From positions 1 to 64,000 of the forward strand of contig NZ_PYVX01000003.1 in NCBI RefSeq assembly GCF_003056305.1: 64,000 nt of DNA, in the 5' to 3' direction. The position numbers were made by a program, and so were the translations under genes. Below are positions 1-9,871 of this stretch, one piece after another (within the stretch, counting starts at the first letter, position 1; every line of letters starts with the position of its first letter). The notes beneath the pieces are model-generated. The model made no database searches. It worked only from the letters and a program-made list of their open reading frames with translations, and was not told the origin of the DNA. The DNA comes from Halomonas denitrificans (GTDB lineage: Bacteria; Pseudomonadota; Gammaproteobacteria; Pseudomonadales; Halomonadaceae).

Positions 1-30
1 ACAAGCGCCCACATGAATTACCTGATCGAT

Positions 31-42
31 TGTTAAAGAGCA
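31..42 (-). promoter_or_regulatory. boxA antitermination site of an rRNA operon leader
   Basis: Read on the minus strand this is TGCTCTTTAACA, identical to the boxA element of enterobacterial rrn leaders, where the Nus factors assemble to prevent premature termination. The leader continues to the left edge, so a 16S rRNA gene is expected just outside the window. Three rrn-type promoters lie upstream of it. The rRNA gene itself is not visible, so its presence is inferred. Confidence 0.85.
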
Positions 43-116
43 TCTCGCTGTTGCCGTCGTGTCCGGCCAACTTCTTGCGAAGCGGCGGTCTCGCCGGCGC
101 CCTGCGAGGAAGGCGT

Positions 117-144
117 ATTCTACCTGATCGGCGTTTCTTGTCAA
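117..144 (-). promoter_or_regulatory. rrn promoter, proximal
   Basis: Minus strand: -35 TTGACA (139-144), a 16-base spacer and -10 TAGAAT (117-122), followed by a GC-rich start region. It is the closest of three tandem promoters to the boxA site and has a consensus -35 box. Confidence 0.8.
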
Positions 145-229
145 CCCTGCGAGGCGTTCCGAAGAAGCGAAGCGGGCGACCGAAACCTCGTTGCGCCAGA
201 GCGCTGCGAGTGCCGATCGAGTGGCGTGC

Positions 230-257
230 ATTCTACCGAATGCGGCGAGTTCGTCAA
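230..257 (-). promoter_or_regulatory. rrn promoter, middle
   Basis: Minus strand: -35 TTGACG (252-257), 16-base spacer, -10 TAGAAT (230-235). An A/T-rich patch directly upstream (about 261-273) could serve as an UP element. The GC-rich discriminator after the -10 box is typical of stringently controlled stable-RNA promoters. Confidence 0.8.
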
Positions 258-358
258 GCGGGAATTTTCAAAGCGCCTTCGAAAAACCCAAATGGAAACA
301 AGCACTTCTGCCACCATCACCGCCTGCAACGTTTGCCCGTCGCCGGCAGCGGATGCGT

Positions 359-387
359 ACTTTACGGATTTCCCGGGGGCCGTGCAA
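359..387 (-). promoter_or_regulatory. rrn promoter, distal
   Basis: Minus strand: -35 TTGCAC (382-387), 17-base spacer, -10 TAAAGT (359-364) and a GC-rich discriminator. It is weaker than the two downstream promoters but has the same layout and orientation, giving a three-promoter array for the rRNA operon. Confidence 0.6.
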
Positions 388-460
388 GGCCTTCGTGAAG
401 AAAAATGTCGGGGGCGTGTCGCGACCGTGACGAGAAGATGACCGGCACGCCGACGCCACC

Positions 461-509
461 TTATCCACAGCGCCTTGCGACGCCCGCTGCAGCGACCGGG
501 TGTGGATAG
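461..509. other. two DnaA-box-like sequences
   Basis: TTATCCACA (461-469) is an exact DnaA box. TGTGGATAG (501-509) is a box on the other strand with one change from TTATNCACA. They lie between the tyrS stop and the distal rrn promoter. Two boxes are far too few for an origin; whether DnaA acts here is unknown. Confidence 0.4.
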
Positions 510-533
510 ATTCTCCGTCCTCCAGAGACACGA

Positions 534-554
534 ACGCCCGCGCAAGGCGGGCGT
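534..554 (-). terminator. possible terminator hairpin after tyrS
   Basis: An 8-bp perfect stem (534-541 with 547-554) and a 5-base loop lie 43 bases past the tyrS stop. No clear T tract follows on the minus strand, so it may be an inefficient or factor-dependent terminator separating tyrS from the rrn promoters. Confidence 0.4.
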
Positions 555-596
555 CGTGACGGGCGAACCGGTCAGCCACAGATAGAGAGGCGGGGC

Positions 597-1796
597 TCAG
601 CCGAGGGTCACCCGGGCATAGCGCTTCTTGCCCGCCTGGATGACGTAGCTCTTGCCGGTCTCGAGCATATGATCACGCTCGACCACCTCGCCATCGACCT
701 TGACCCGGCCGTTGCCGAGCATGTCCTTGGCCTGGGCACTGTTGTTGGCCAGGCCCGAGCGGTTGAGCACCGCGGCGATCGGCGCCTGGGCGCTGCCCGC
801 GAAGTCGACCTCGACCTCGGGCAGGTCCTCCGGCAGCTCGCCCTCGGCGAGCTGGTTGCCGGCGCTGCGATGGGCGTTGGCGGCCGCCTCCTCGCCGTGG
901 TAGCGAGCGATCAGCTCGCGGGCGAGGACCATCTTGATGTCGCGCGGGTTGGCCCCGGCCTCGACATCGCGCTTGAGCGCCTCGATCTCCTCGTTGGGCT
1001 TGAGCGAGAGCAGCTCGAAGTAGCGCCACATCAGGCTGTCGGGCATGGAGACCAGCTTGTTGAACATCGCCCCCGGCGACTCGTCGACGCCGACGTAGTT
1101 GCCCAGCGACTTGGACATCTTCTGCACGCCGTCGAGCCCCTCGAGCAGAGGCATGGTCATCACCACCTGGGGCGACTGGCCAAAGTGCTTCTGCACCTCG
1201 CGGCCCATCAGCAGGTTGAACTTCTGGTCGGTGCCGCCGAGCTCCACGTCCGCCTCCAGCGCCACGGAGTCGTAGCCCTGCACCAGCGGATAGAGGAACT
1301 CGTGGAGGGAGATGGGCTGGCCCGCGCTGTAGCGCTTGTCGAAGTCGTCGCGCTCGAGCATGCGTGCCACGGTGCTCTGGCCGGCGAGCTCGATCATGTC
1401 GGCCGCGCTCATGGCCGAGAACCACTCGGCGTTGAAGCGCACCTCGGTCTTCTCGGGATCGAGGATCTTGAACACCTGCTCCTTGTAGGTCTGGGCGTTG
1501 GCCTTGACCTCCTCCTCGGTGAGCGGCTTGCGCGTCACGTTCTTGCCGGTGGGATCCCCGATGCGCCCGGTGAAGTCGCCGATCAGAAAGATCACCTCGT
1601 GGCCCAGGTCCTGGAACTGGCGCATCTTGGTCAGCAGGACGCTGTGCCCGAGGTGCAGGTCCGGCGCCGTGGGATCGAAGCCCGCCTTGATGCGCAGCGT
1701 GCGCCCGGAGGCCAGCTTCTTCTCCAGCTCGTCCTCGAGCAGGATCTCATGGGTGCCGCGCTTGAGCAGCGCCAGGGCGCCAGCTACATCGGTCAT
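597..1796 (-). CDS. tyrS: tyrosyl-tRNA synthetase
   Basis: Charges tRNA-Tyr with tyrosine in the cytoplasm. The 399-residue protein has the class I signatures HLGH (residues 48-51) and KMSKS (226-230), and a C-terminal S4-type RNA-binding domain (about 335-399). The canonical KMSKS places it in the TyrZ-like bacterial branch rather than the E. coli TyrS branch, which has KFGKT. The start is the ATG at 1796, preceded by GGAGAGGAG at good spacing; an in-frame upstream extension has no homologous character. It is divergent from anmK, and its 3' end faces the rrn promoters in the same direction, an arrangement also seen in pseudomonads. Confidence 0.97.
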   Translation of the reverse strand: MTDVAGALALLKRGTHEILLEDELEKKLASGRTLRIKAGFDPTAPDLHLGHSVLLTKMRQFQDLGHEVIFLIGDFTGRIGDPTGKNVTRKPLTEEEVKANAQTYKEQVFKILDPEKTEVRFNAEWFSAMSAADMIELAGQSTVARMLERDDFDKRYSAGQPISLHEFLYPLVQGYDSVALEADVELGGTDQKFNLLMGREVQKHFGQSPQVVMTMPLLEGLDGVQKMSKSLGNYVGVDESPGAMFNKLVSMPDSLMWRYFELLSLKPNEEIEALKRDVEAGANPRDIKMVLARELIARYHGEEAAANAHRSAGNQLAEGELPEDLPEVEVDFAGSAQAPIAAVLNRSGLANNSAQAKDMLGNGRVKVDGEVVERDHMLETGKSYVIQAGKKRYARVTLG

Positions 1797-1909
1797 TGTC
1801 TCCTCTCCACTCAGCAGGCGGCCCGCGACCCGGCGGGCACTCGGTGTTCGAATGGTCGAGGATGGTACCATGTCCGACCACCCACGGTTGAGCCCGCCCG
1901 GGAGTCCCC

Positions 1910-3040
1910 ATGAGCCTCTTCATCGGCCTGATGTCAGGCACCAGTCTCGACGGCATCGATGCCGCCCTCGTCGACATCACCCCGGGGCAGCCGCCGACCC
2001 TCATCGCCCACCATGCCGAGCCGATGCCCGAGGCGCTGCGCGACGCGCTGTGGCGCCTCTGCCATGCCGACCGGGTCGCCTTCGCCGAGCTGGCGGCCGC
2101 CGAGGACGCCTTCTGCCGCCGGCAGGCCGCCGCCGTCACCGCGCTGCTCGCCGGCAGCGGCGTGGCACGCGAGGCCATCGCCGCCATCGGCAGCCACGGC
2201 CAGACCATCGAGCACGCCCCCTGGGGCCACGACGGCGGCCCGGCCTATACGCTGCAGCTCGACAACCCCAGCCTGCTCGCCGAGCTCACCGGCTGCCCGG
2301 TGGTCGGCGACCTGCGCCGCCGCGACCTGGCCGCCGGCGGCCAGGCCGCCCCGCTGGCCCCGGCCTTCCACGAGGCGCTCTTCAGGGCGCGGGACGAATG
2401 GCGCCTGGTGCTCAACCTGGGCGGCTTCGCCAACCTCACGCTGCTGCCGCCGAGCGACGACCCGCGTGCGCCGCTGGGCTTCGATACCGGGCCGGCCAAC
2501 GCCCTGCTGGACGCCTGGCACGCCCGTCATCGGGGCGGGCGCTTCGACGCCGGGGGCGCCTGGGCGGCCTCGGGGCGCGTCGACGAGGCGCTGCTGGCCC
2601 GCCTGCTGGCGGCGCCCTTCTTCCACCGCCCGCCGCCCCGCAGCACCGGCCGCGAGGTGTTCCATCTGGCGTGGCTGGACGCGCACCTGACGGGCGAGGA
2701 GAAGCCGGAAGATGTCCAGGCGACGCTGGCCGAGCTGACCGCCGCCAGCGTGGCGCTGGGCGTGGAGATGGCCCGGGAGTCGTTCGCGGCCCCGCCGGCC
2801 GCGCGGCTGATCCCCTGCGGCGGCGGGGCCCACAACCCGGACCTGCTGGCGCGCCTGGCGCGCCGGCTGCCGGAGACGCCGCTCACCACCGGCGACGACT
2901 GGGGCTGGCCCGCCGACTGGCTCGAGGCCGGCGCCTTCGCCTGGCTGGCCGCCCGGCGCCTCGACGGCGAGCCGGGCAACCTGCCCTCGGTGACCGGCGC
3001 CGCCGGCCCCCGGGTGCTCGGGGGGCTCTACGCCCCCTGA
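1910..3040 (+). CDS. anmK: anhydro-N-acetylmuramic acid kinase
   Basis: Phosphorylates and opens 1,6-anhydro-MurNAc from peptidoglycan turnover to MurNAc-6-phosphate in the cytoplasm, feeding cell-wall recycling. The 376-residue protein starts with the family signature [12 protein letters not shown] (residues 6-17), which includes the ATP-binding Ser/Thr and catalytic Asp region, and has the later GFDTGPAN and GGGAHNP motifs. Full length for the family. The start follows CGGGAG. It is divergent from tyrS, an arrangement common in gammaproteobacteria. Confident. Confidence 0.96.
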   Translation: MSLFIGLMSGTSLDGIDAALVDITPGQPPTLIAHHAEPMPEALRDALWRLCHADRVAFAELAAAEDAFCRRQAAAVTALLAGSGVAREAIAAIGSHGQTIEHAPWGHDGGPAYTLQLDNPSLLAELTGCPVVGDLRRRDLAAGGQAAPLAPAFHEALFRARDEWRLVLNLGGFANLTLLPPSDDPRAPLGFDTGPANALLDAWHARHRGGRFDAGGAWAASGRVDEALLARLLAAPFFHRPPPRSTGREVFHLAWLDAHLTGEEKPEDVQATLAELTAASVALGVEMARESFAAPPAARLIPCGGGAHNPDLLARLARRLPETPLTTGDDWGWPADWLEAGAFAWLAARRLDGEPGNLPSVTGAAGPRVLGGLYAP

Positions 3041-3064
3041 GCCGCTCGAGAGCGGGCCGGGGCG

Positions 3065-4207
3065 CTAGAAGTCGTCCTCGCCCCGCAGCGAGAGGTGGCT
3101 GGCCGCCTCCTTGGCGCCGGCCACCCCGTCGCTTTTCTCGTCGCCGAACTTGATCATCATGCGCAGGTCGTTGGCCGAGTCGGCATGCACCAGCGCCACC
3201 TCCTCACTGATCTTGCCCGCCTTGTAGAGGTCGAAGAGCGCCTGGTCGAAGGTCTGCATGCCGAGATCCCGCGAGCGCGCCATCACCTTCTTGATCTCGC
3301 CGACCTCGCCCTTGCGCACCAGGTCGCCGACCAGCGGCGACTTGAGCATGATCTCGATCGCCGGGCAGCGCCCGCCGTCCACCGTGGGCAGCAGCTGCTG
3401 GGCGACGATGGCGTGCAGATTGAGCGAGAGGTCGAGCCACACCTGGGCGTGGCGCTCGATGGGGAAGAAGTTGATGATGCGGTCCAGCGCCTGGTTGGCG
3501 TTGTTGGCATGCAGCGTCGCCAGGCAGAGGTGACCGGTCTCGGCGAAGGTCAGGGCGTGCTCCATGGTCTCCCGGGTGCGCACCTCGCCGATCAGGATCA
3601 CGTCCGGCGCCTGGCGCAGGGTGTTCTTCAGCGCCACCTCGAAGGACTCGGTGTCGATGCCCACCTCGCGCTGGTTGATGATCGCCTTGCGGTGCGGGTG
3701 CACGTACTCGATGGGATCCTCGACGCTGATGATGTGGCCGCCGATCGTCTCGTTGCGCTGCTGGATCATCGACGCCAGGGTGGTCGACTTGCCGGTGCCG
3801 GTGCCGCCGACCACGAACACCAGGCCGCGCTTGATGGTGGCCAGCTCGCCGAGGGTGGCGGGCAGCGAGAGCTCCTCCAGGTGAGGGATGTCGAAGCCGA
3901 TCCGCCGCACGACCATGGCCATCTGGTTGCGCTGCTGGAAGGCGCTGATGCGAAAGCGTCCCATGCCCTTGAGGCTCAGCGCGAAGTTGGCCTCGTGCTC
4001 GGTCTTGAAGCGCTCCTGCTGCGCCTCGGGCAGCGAGGCGCCGACCAGCTCGTTGACCTGCGCCACGCTGAGCCCCTGGTCGCCCAGGGGGGTGAGCTGG
4101 CCGGCCATCTTCAGCGTGGGCGGCGCGTTCACCGAGATCAGCAGATCCGACGCCTCCTTCTGCACCATGATGTCCAGCAGCTGGTGGAGCCACTCTTTTG
4201 CCGTCAT
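3065..4207 (-). CDS. pilU: type IV pilus retraction ATPase PilU
   Basis: Cytoplasmic hexameric ATPase that assists PilT in depolymerising type IV pili. The 380-residue protein has a Walker A motif GGTGTGKST (134-142), an Asp-box/Walker B region around ILIGEVR, and the His-box region of the GspE/PilT superfamily. The C-terminal extension and the pairing directly downstream of pilT identify PilU rather than a second PilT. The start ATG follows AAGGAGG. It is 25 bases downstream of pilT, probably one operon. No other pilus genes are in the window. Confidence 0.95.
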   Translation of the reverse strand: MTAKEWLHQLLDIMVQKEASDLLISVNAPPTLKMAGQLTPLGDQGLSVAQVNELVGASLPEAQQERFKTEHEANFALSLKGMGRFRISAFQQRNQMAMVVRRIGFDIPHLEELSLPATLGELATIKRGLVFVVGGTGTGKSTTLASMIQQRNETIGGHIISVEDPIEYVHPHRKAIINQREVGIDTESFEVALKNTLRQAPDVILIGEVRTRETMEHALTFAETGHLCLATLHANNANQALDRIINFFPIERHAQVWLDLSLNLHAIVAQQLLPTVDGGRCPAIEIMLKSPLVGDLVRKGEVGEIKKVMARSRDLGMQTFDQALFDLYKAGKISEEVALVHADSANDLRMMIKFGDEKSDGVAGAKEAASHLSLRGEDDF

Positions 4208-4232
4208 GTCCCTGCCTCCTTGTTGTCCGCGC

Positions 4233-5264
4233 TCAGGCCAGCACGCCCTTCGCCTTGGCCTGGGCCTCCTCCCGCGCCACGGTGTTGTCGCTCACCAGCC
4301 GCGCCAGCGCGGCATCCATGGTCTGCATGCCGAGGTTGCCGCCGGTCTGGATCGCCGAGTAGATCTGCGCCACTTTATCTTCGCGGATCAGGTTGCGCAC
4401 CGCCGCCGTGGCCACCAGGATCTCGTGGGCCGCCACCCGGCCGCCGCCCTGGCGCTTGAGCAGGGTCTGGGAGATCACCGCCTGCAGCGACTCGGAGAGC
4501 ATCGAGCGCACCATCGACTTCTCCTCGCCCGGGAAGACATCGATGATCCGGTCGATGGTCTTGGCCGCTGAGGTGGTGTGCAGGGTGCCGAACACCAGAT
4601 GGCCGGTCTCGGCCGCGGTCAGCGCCAGCCGGATGGTCTCGAGGTCGCGCAGCTCGCCGACCAGGATGATGTCCGGGTCCTCGCGCAGGGCGCTGCGCAG
4701 GGCCGGGGCGAAGCCGTGGGTATCGCGGTGCACCTCGCGCTGGTTGACCAGGCAGCGCTTGCTGCGGTGGACGAACTCCACCGGGTCCTCGATGGTGAGG
4801 ATGTGCTCGAAGCGGTTGTCGTTGATGTAGTCGATCATCGCCGCGAGCGTGGTGCTCTTGCCCGAGCCGGTGGGGCCGGTGACCAGCACCAGGCCGCGGG
4901 GCAGCATCGAGAGCTGGCGGAAGACCGGGCCCATGCCCAGGTCCTCCATGGTCAGCACCTCGGTGGGAATGGTCCGGAACACCGCCCCGGCGCCGCGCGC
5001 CTGGTTGAAGACGTTGACGCGGAAGCGCGAGACGCCCGGCACCTCGAAGGAGAAGTCGGTCTCGAAGAACTCCTCGTAGTCGCGGCGCTGGCGGTCGGCC
5101 ATGATGTCGTAGATCAGCTTGCGGACCTCGCGGTCCTCCATGGCCGGCACGTTGAGCCGGCGAATGTCGCCATCGACGCGGATCATCGGCGGCAGGCCCG
5201 CCGAGAGGTGGAGGTCCGAGGCGTTCTGTTTTGCCGAGAATGCCAGCAGTTCGGTAATATCCAT
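4233..5264 (-). CDS. pilT: type IV pilus twitching motility ATPase PilT
   Basis: The main pilus retraction motor. The 343-residue protein has an N-terminal PAS-like domain, Walker A GPTGSGKST (130-138), a Walker B segment ILVGELRD, and the C-terminal motif AVRNLIRE, which corresponds to the AIRNLIRE signature essential for PilT retraction. Length matches the family. The start ATG is preceded by AGGGGAA. First gene of a pilT-pilU pair, divergent from yggS with about 60 bases between, as in pseudomonads. Confidence 0.97.
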   Translation of the reverse strand: MDITELLAFSAKQNASDLHLSAGLPPMIRVDGDIRRLNVPAMEDREVRKLIYDIMADRQRRDYEEFFETDFSFEVPGVSRFRVNVFNQARGAGAVFRTIPTEVLTMEDLGMGPVFRQLSMLPRGLVLVTGPTGSGKSTTLAAMIDYINDNRFEHILTIEDPVEFVHRSKRCLVNQREVHRDTHGFAPALRSALREDPDIILVGELRDLETIRLALTAAETGHLVFGTLHTTSAAKTIDRIIDVFPGEEKSMVRSMLSESLQAVISQTLLKRQGGGRVAAHEILVATAAVRNLIREDKVAQIYSAIQTGGNLGMQTMDAALARLVSDNTVAREEAQAKAKGVLA

Positions 5265-5327
5265 GCGGTTCCCCTGCTTCCGGGATGAGGTTCCCTACGC
5301 TATGACCAGTATGACAGACCCTACGAC

Positions 5328-6032
5328 ATGACGGACCTGGTACTTTGCGAGTCGCTGGCCGCCGCTCGCGCCCGGCTCAGCGAGGCGCTCGTCGCCGCGG
5401 GCCGCCCCGCCGACGATGCCCGGCTGCTGGCGGTGAGCAAGACCAAGCCCGCCGCGCTGATCCGCGAGGCCTGGCAGGCGGGCCAGCGGGAGTTCGGCGA
5501 GAACTACGTCCAGGAGACCCTGGACAAGCAGGCCGAACTGGCGGATCTCCCGGGCATCGTCTGGCATTTCATCGGACCGCTGCAATCCAACAAAACCCGC
5601 GACGTGGCCGAACACTGCGCCTGGGTGCATAGCGTAGACCGGGAAAAGATCGCCCGGCGCCTGAGCGATCAACGCCCCGAGGACCGGGGACCGCTGGAGA
5701 TCTGCCTGCAGGTCAACATCAGCGACGAGGCGAGCAAATCCGGCGTCTCCCTAGACGAACTGCCGGCGCTGGCCGAGGCCGTGCTGGCGATGCCGCGCCT
5801 GCGCCTGCGCGGCCTGATGGCGATCCCCGCCCCGGCCGCCACCGCCGCCGAGCAGCGAGCACCCTTCGCCCGGCTGCGCGAGGCCCTGAAGGGGCTTCAG
5901 GAGCGCTTCCCCGAGGCGCCGCTGGACACCCTCTCCATGGGCATGAGCGGCGACCTGGAGGCCGCGGTGGCCGAGGGCGCCACCCTGGTGCGCCTGGGCA
6001 CCGCCATCTTCGGCGAACGTCACACGCGATAA
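5328..6032 (+). CDS. yggS: YggS-family pyridoxal phosphate homeostasis protein
   Basis: Small PLP-binding protein (PROSC/PipY/YggS family) that helps buffer vitamin B6 and affects amino acid and keto acid pools; no classical enzyme reaction is established. The 234-residue single TIM-barrel has the PLP lysine K38 in VSKTKP, the FGENYVQE motif, HFIGPLQSNK and the C-terminal SMGMSGDLEAA phosphate-binding segment. It lies directly ahead of proC and yggT, the usual neighbours. Confident. Confidence 0.95.
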   Translation: MTDLVLCESLAAARARLSEALVAAGRPADDARLLAVSKTKPAALIREAWQAGQREFGENYVQETLDKQAELADLPGIVWHFIGPLQSNKTRDVAEHCAWVHSVDREKIARRLSDQRPEDRGPLEICLQVNISDEASKSGVSLDELPALAEAVLAMPRLRLRGLMAIPAPAATAAEQRAPFARLREALKGLQERFPEAPLDTLSMGMSGDLEAAVAEGATLVRLGTAIFGERHTR

Positions 6033-6087
6033 TCCCGCCCGCGCCGACTGCCGGCCGAGGCTTTCCACCATCACGAGGACAGATCCC

Positions 6088-6912
6088 ATGGCCAGCACAA
6101 TCACCTTCATCGGGGCCGGCAACATGGCCGGCGCCATCATCGGCGGGATGATCGAGAGCGGCTTCGCGCCGAACGACGTCATCGCCACCTCCCCCAGCGA
6201 CGACGTCCTCGCCCCGCTGCGCGAACGGCTGGGCATCCGCACCGAGACCGACAACGCCGCGGCCGTCGCCGAGTCCGACGTGGTGGTGCTGGCGGTCAAG
6301 CCGCAGATCATGCGCGAGGTGTGCGAGCAGATGCGCGACGCCGTCCAGTCGCGCCGTCCGCTGATCGTCTCGGTGGCCGCGGGCCTGCCGGCCGAGACCC
6401 TCGAGGCGTGGCTCGGCGGCGACCTGCCGCTGGTGCGCTGCATGCCCAACACCCCCGCCCTGGTCGGCGCCGGGGCCGCCGGCCTCTACGCCAACGCGCG
6501 GGTCGACGAGACCCAGCGCCGGCTCGCCACCGAGCTGATGGAGGCGGTGGGCCTGGTGGAGTGGGTCGAGGAGGAGGCCCTGCTCGACGCGGTCACCGCC
6601 GTCTCCGGCAGCGCCCCGGCCTACTTCTTCCTGATGTTCGAGGCCATGGAGGAGGCCGGCGTCAAGCTCGGCCTGCCCGCCGACACCGCCCGCCGCCTGG
6701 CCATGCAGACCGCGCTGGGCGCCGCCAAGATGGCGCTGGCGAGCGACAAGCCGCCGGCCGAGCTCAAGCGCAACGTGATGTCGCCGGGCGGCACCACCGA
6801 ACGCGCCATCGCACATCTCGAGAAGGCCGAGCTGCGCCGCATCATGGCCGAGGCGATGACCGCCTGCGCCGACCGCGCCGCCGAGATGGCCGACGAACTC
6901 GGCAAGCGCTGA
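6088..6912 (+). CDS. proC: pyrroline-5-carboxylate reductase
   Basis: Last step of proline synthesis: NAD(P)H-dependent reduction of 1-pyrroline-5-carboxylate to proline in the cytoplasm. The 274-residue protein has the N-terminal Rossmann motif FIGAGNMAGAI, the CMPNTPALVG motif and the C-terminal family signature with MSPGGTTERA. It lies 55 bases after yggS and 56 before yggT, likely one transcript. In a halophile proline is also a compatible solute, but nothing here shows osmotic control. Confidence 0.96.
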   Translation: MASTITFIGAGNMAGAIIGGMIESGFAPNDVIATSPSDDVLAPLRERLGIRTETDNAAAVAESDVVVLAVKPQIMREVCEQMRDAVQSRRPLIVSVAAGLPAETLEAWLGGDLPLVRCMPNTPALVGAGAAGLYANARVDETQRRLATELMEAVGLVEWVEEEALLDAVTAVSGSAPAYFFLMFEAMEEAGVKLGLPADTARRLAMQTALGAAKMALASDKPPAELKRNVMSPGGTTERAIAHLEKAELRRIMAEAMTACADRAAEMADELGKR

Positions 6913-6968
6913 GCCCTCGGGGCGGCACGCGCCCCACGATCACGTTTCAAGGACATGGAGGAGCCCTA

Positions 6969-7562
6969 ATGGGCAGTCAATTGGGAAGCGCCGGCCTGCT
7001 GCTGGTCAACACCCTGATCAATATCTACATCTTCCTGCTGATGCTGCGCTTCCTGCTGCAGGCGTCCCGGGCGGACTACTACAACCCCATCAGCCAGTCG
7101 GTGGTGCGGGTCACCCAGCCGGCGGTGCGCCCCTTCCAGAGCTTCCTGGGGCCGGTGATGGGCCGCTTCGACCTGGCGACCCTGGCCACGGCCTTCGTGA
7201 TCAAGGCGGTCGCCATCATCCTGATCCTGCAGCTCGCCGGCTTCGGCATGGCGCCGATCGCAAGCGTCGCGATCGGCGCGGTGGCCGCGGTGGCCAACGC
7301 CATCCTCAAGATCTACTTCTTCGCGCTGATCGTGATGATCATCCTCAGCTGGGTGGCGCCCCAGGCCAGCCATCCCGGGGCACTGCTGGTGATGCAGCTG
7401 GTGGAGCCGATCATGGCGCCGGTGCGCCGGGTGATTCCGCCGCTGGGCATGATCGACCTGTCGCCCATCGTGGTGTTCATCGCCATCAGTCTGATCGATG
7501 GTATCGTGGTGGGCTCGCTGACCCGCGCCGCGGGTGTCGTCGGGGCCCTGGTCGGCCTCTGA
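6969..7562 (+). CDS. yggT: YggT family integral membrane protein
   Basis: 197-residue inner-membrane protein with two YGGT domains, each with a pair of hydrophobic segments (about residues 5-30, 60-85, 95-125 and 165-195). The family is conserved next to proC; its molecular function is not settled, with osmotic or cell-shape roles suggested in different bacteria. The start is the ATG at 6969, 8-9 bases after GGAGGAG. In-frame DNA upstream is the proC region read in another frame. Confidence 0.9.
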   Translation: MGSQLGSAGLLLVNTLINIYIFLLMLRFLLQASRADYYNPISQSVVRVTQPAVRPFQSFLGPVMGRFDLATLATAFVIKAVAIILILQLAGFGMAPIASVAIGAVAAVANAILKIYFFALIVMIILSWVAPQASHPGALLVMQLVEPIMAPVRRVIPPLGMIDLSPIVVFIAISLIDGIVVGSLTRAAGVVGALVGL

Positions 7563-7602
7563 CGCTGGCTCATGACAACGAACGACTGGACACCACACAC
7601 CG

Positions 7603-8760
7603 ATGCCCGAGTTTCCCCGCGATTCGGTCGGCCTGGTGACGCCCGAGACGGCGCACTTCGCCGACCCCCTGGCCCTGGCCTGCGGCAGGACGCTGCCGGC
7701 CTATGACCTGGTCTACGAGACCTACGGCACGCTCAACGCCGAGCGCTCCAACGCCATCCTGATCTGCCATGCCCTCTCCGGGCACCACCACGCCGCCGGC
7801 TTCCACGCGGCCGACGATCGCAAGCCCGGCTGGTGGGACGCGCATATCGGCCCCGGCAAGTCGATCGACACCGACCGCTTCTTCGTAGTCTCGGTCAACA
7901 ACCTCGGTGGCTGCCACGGCAGCACCGGCCCCACCAGCGTGAACCCGGAGACGGGCCGCCAGTGGGGCCCGGACTTCCCGATCATGACGGTGCTCGACTG
8001 GGTGCACAGCCAGGCGCGGCTGGCCGACCGGCTGGGCATCGAGCGCTTCGCTGCGGTGATCGGCGGCAGCCTCGGCGGCATGCAGGTGCTGCAGTGGACC
8101 CTCTCCTACCCCGAGCGCATCGCCCACGCCGTGGTCATCGCGGCGACGCCCAAGCTCTCGGCCCAGAACATCGCCTTCAACGAGGTGGCGCGCCAGGCGA
8201 TCCGCTCCGACCCCGACTTCCACGACGGCTGGTACGCGGATCACGACACGGCGCCGCGCCGCGGCCTCAAGCTCGCGCGCATGGTGGGCCACATCACCTA
8301 CCTGTCCGAAGACGCCATGGGCAGCAAGTTCGGCCGCGACCTGCGCACGACCGACCTCAACTTCGGCTTCGACGTGGAGTTCCAGGTGGAGTCCTACCTG
8401 CGCTACCAGGGCGACACCTTCTCCACCTCCTTCGACGCCAACACCTACCTGCTGATGACCAAGGCGCTGGACTACTTCGATCCGGCGGGAGCCCACGACG
8501 GCGAGCTCTCCCGGGCGCTGGCCCCGGCGGCCTGCCCCTTCCTGGTGGTCAGCTTCACCACCGACTGGCGCTTCCCGCCATCGCGCTCCAAGGAGCTGGT
8601 CAACGCCCTGATCCGCGCCGACAAGTCGGTCAGCTACGTCAACATCGACTCGACCCACGGCCACGACGCCTTCCTGATGCCCGAGCCCCGCTACCAGGCG
8701 GTGTTCGCCGCCTTCATGAACCGCGTGGCCGGGGACCTGGGCCTGGAGGGCCACTCATGA
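7603..8760 (+). CDS. metX: homoserine O-acyltransferase MetX
   Basis: Activates homoserine for methionine synthesis by acyl transfer from acetyl- or succinyl-CoA. The 385-residue alpha/beta-hydrolase has the nucleophile Ser156 in GGSLGGMQ, an Asp in TTDWRFPP and a His in THGHDAF, completing the triad. The name metX is safe but the acyl donor is not: gammaproteobacterial MetX enzymes next to metW have been reported to use succinyl-CoA. The stop overlaps the metW start, so the two are translationally coupled. Confidence 0.93.
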   Translation: MPEFPRDSVGLVTPETAHFADPLALACGRTLPAYDLVYETYGTLNAERSNAILICHALSGHHHAAGFHAADDRKPGWWDAHIGPGKSIDTDRFFVVSVNNLGGCHGSTGPTSVNPETGRQWGPDFPIMTVLDWVHSQARLADRLGIERFAAVIGGSLGGMQVLQWTLSYPERIAHAVVIAATPKLSAQNIAFNEVARQAIRSDPDFHDGWYADHDTAPRRGLKLARMVGHITYLSEDAMGSKFGRDLRTTDLNFGFDVEFQVESYLRYQGDTFSTSFDANTYLLMTKALDYFDPAGAHDGELSRALAPAACPFLVVSFTTDWRFPPSRSKELVNALIRADKSVSYVNIDSTHGHDAFLMPEPRYQAVFAAFMNRVAGDLGLEGHS

Positions 8761-9356
8761 TGCGCGCCGACCTCAAGCTGATTCACGCCTGGATCCCCGA
8801 AGGCGCCCGGGTGCTCGACCTCGGCTGCGGCGAGGGCACGCTGCTGGCGGCGCTGGCCCGCGACAAGGGCGTCACCGGCTACGGCCTGGAGATCGACCCG
8901 GAGGGCATCACCGCCTGCGTCGCCAAGGGCGTCAACGTCATCGAGCAGAACCTCGACGAGGGGCTCGCCAACTTCGACGACAACGCCTGCGACCTGGTGG
9001 TGATGACCCAGGCGCTGCAGGCGCTGCGCCGCCCCGACCTGATGCTCGACGAGATGCTGCGCGTGGCCGGGGAGTGCATCATCACCTTCCCCAACTTCGC
9101 CTACTGGCGCCACCGCGCCTACCTCGGCTTCAAGGGCTACATGCCGGTCTCCCGCTCGCTGCCCCACGCCTGGTACGACACGCCCAACATCCACCTGTCG
9201 ACCTTCAACGACTTTGAACGCCTGTGCCGCGACAAGGGTCTGAGCATTGTCGACCGGGCGGTGGGCATCGGCGACCACGAGGGCCACTGGACCTCGCGCT
9301 GGTGGCCCAACCTGTTCGGCGAGATCGCCATCTTCCGGGTCGCCCGCCGGCCGTGA
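8757..9356 (+). CDS. metW: methionine biosynthesis protein MetW
   Basis: 199-residue Rossmann-fold SAM-methyltransferase-like protein with motif [13 protein letters not shown] (about residues 18-29). MetW is needed for methionine synthesis in organisms that use MetX and is thought to act with it. It starts at the ATG at 8757, overlapping the metX stop by four bases; a second ATG follows directly. Same arrangement as in pseudomonads. Confidence 0.93.
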   Translation: MMRADLKLIHAWIPEGARVLDLGCGEGTLLAALARDKGVTGYGLEIDPEGITACVAKGVNVIEQNLDEGLANFDDNACDLVVMTQALQALRRPDLMLDEMLRVAGECIITFPNFAYWRHRAYLGFKGYMPVSRSLPHAWYDTPNIHLSTFNDFERLCRDKGLSIVDRAVGIGDHEGHWTSRWWPNLFGEIAIFRVARRP

Positions 9357-9418
9357 GTCCGCACGACCCGGGATGCGGCCCAGAGCCCGGAGCCAAGAGC
9401 CCAGAGGGAGAACCGACG

Positions 9419-9871
9419 ATGTTGCGACACAGCCTGACGGCCCTGATGCTGGGCCTGATCCTGCTGGCGGTCCTGCCGGCCCAGGCCCAGCAGTTCGAAC
9501 AGGTGGGGGACTACCAGATCCACTACAGCGCCGTGAACACCAGCTTCCTGCCGGCCTCGGTGGCCCGGGAGCACGGCATCCAGCGCAGCCAGGCCATGGC
9601 GCTGCTCAACGTCAGCGTGATGGAACGCCTCGAGGACGGCTCGACCCGCACCGTGATCGCCTCGGTCGACGGCCGCAGCGCCACCCTCGACGGCAGCGAC
9701 GAAAGCCCACTGGCCTTTCGCAGCCTGCGCATCGACGACACCCCCTCCCAGGTCGCGGTGTTCCGCATCCGCGAGGACGAGCCGATGCGCTTCGACCTGC
9801 GCGTGCGCTACGACCGCAATGCCGAGCCCGCCGAGGTGAGCTTCATCCAGCGCTTCTACATCGATCGATGA
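9419..9871 (+). CDS. DUF4426 periplasmic protein
   Basis: 150-residue protein with a cleavable signal peptide (hydrophobic core 6-20, likely cleavage after AQA at 23) followed by a beta-rich domain of the DUF4426 family, found downstream of metW in pseudomonads and relatives. Function unknown. The start is preceded by GAGGGAG. The stop overlaps the next gene (ATGA), suggesting coupling to the Rieske protein. Confidence 0.85.
   Translation: MLRHSLTALMLGLILLAVLPAQAQQFEQVGDYQIHYSAVNTSFLPASVAREHGIQRSQAMALLNVSVMERLEDGSTRTVIASVDGRSATLDGSDESPLAFRSLRIDDTPSQVAVFRIREDEPMRFDLRVRYDRNAEPAEVSFIQRFYIDR

Noticed and set aside
7563..7602. SAM-responsive riboswitch ahead of metX
   Set aside because: Only 40 bases separate yggT and metX, with no room for a known SAM riboswitch.
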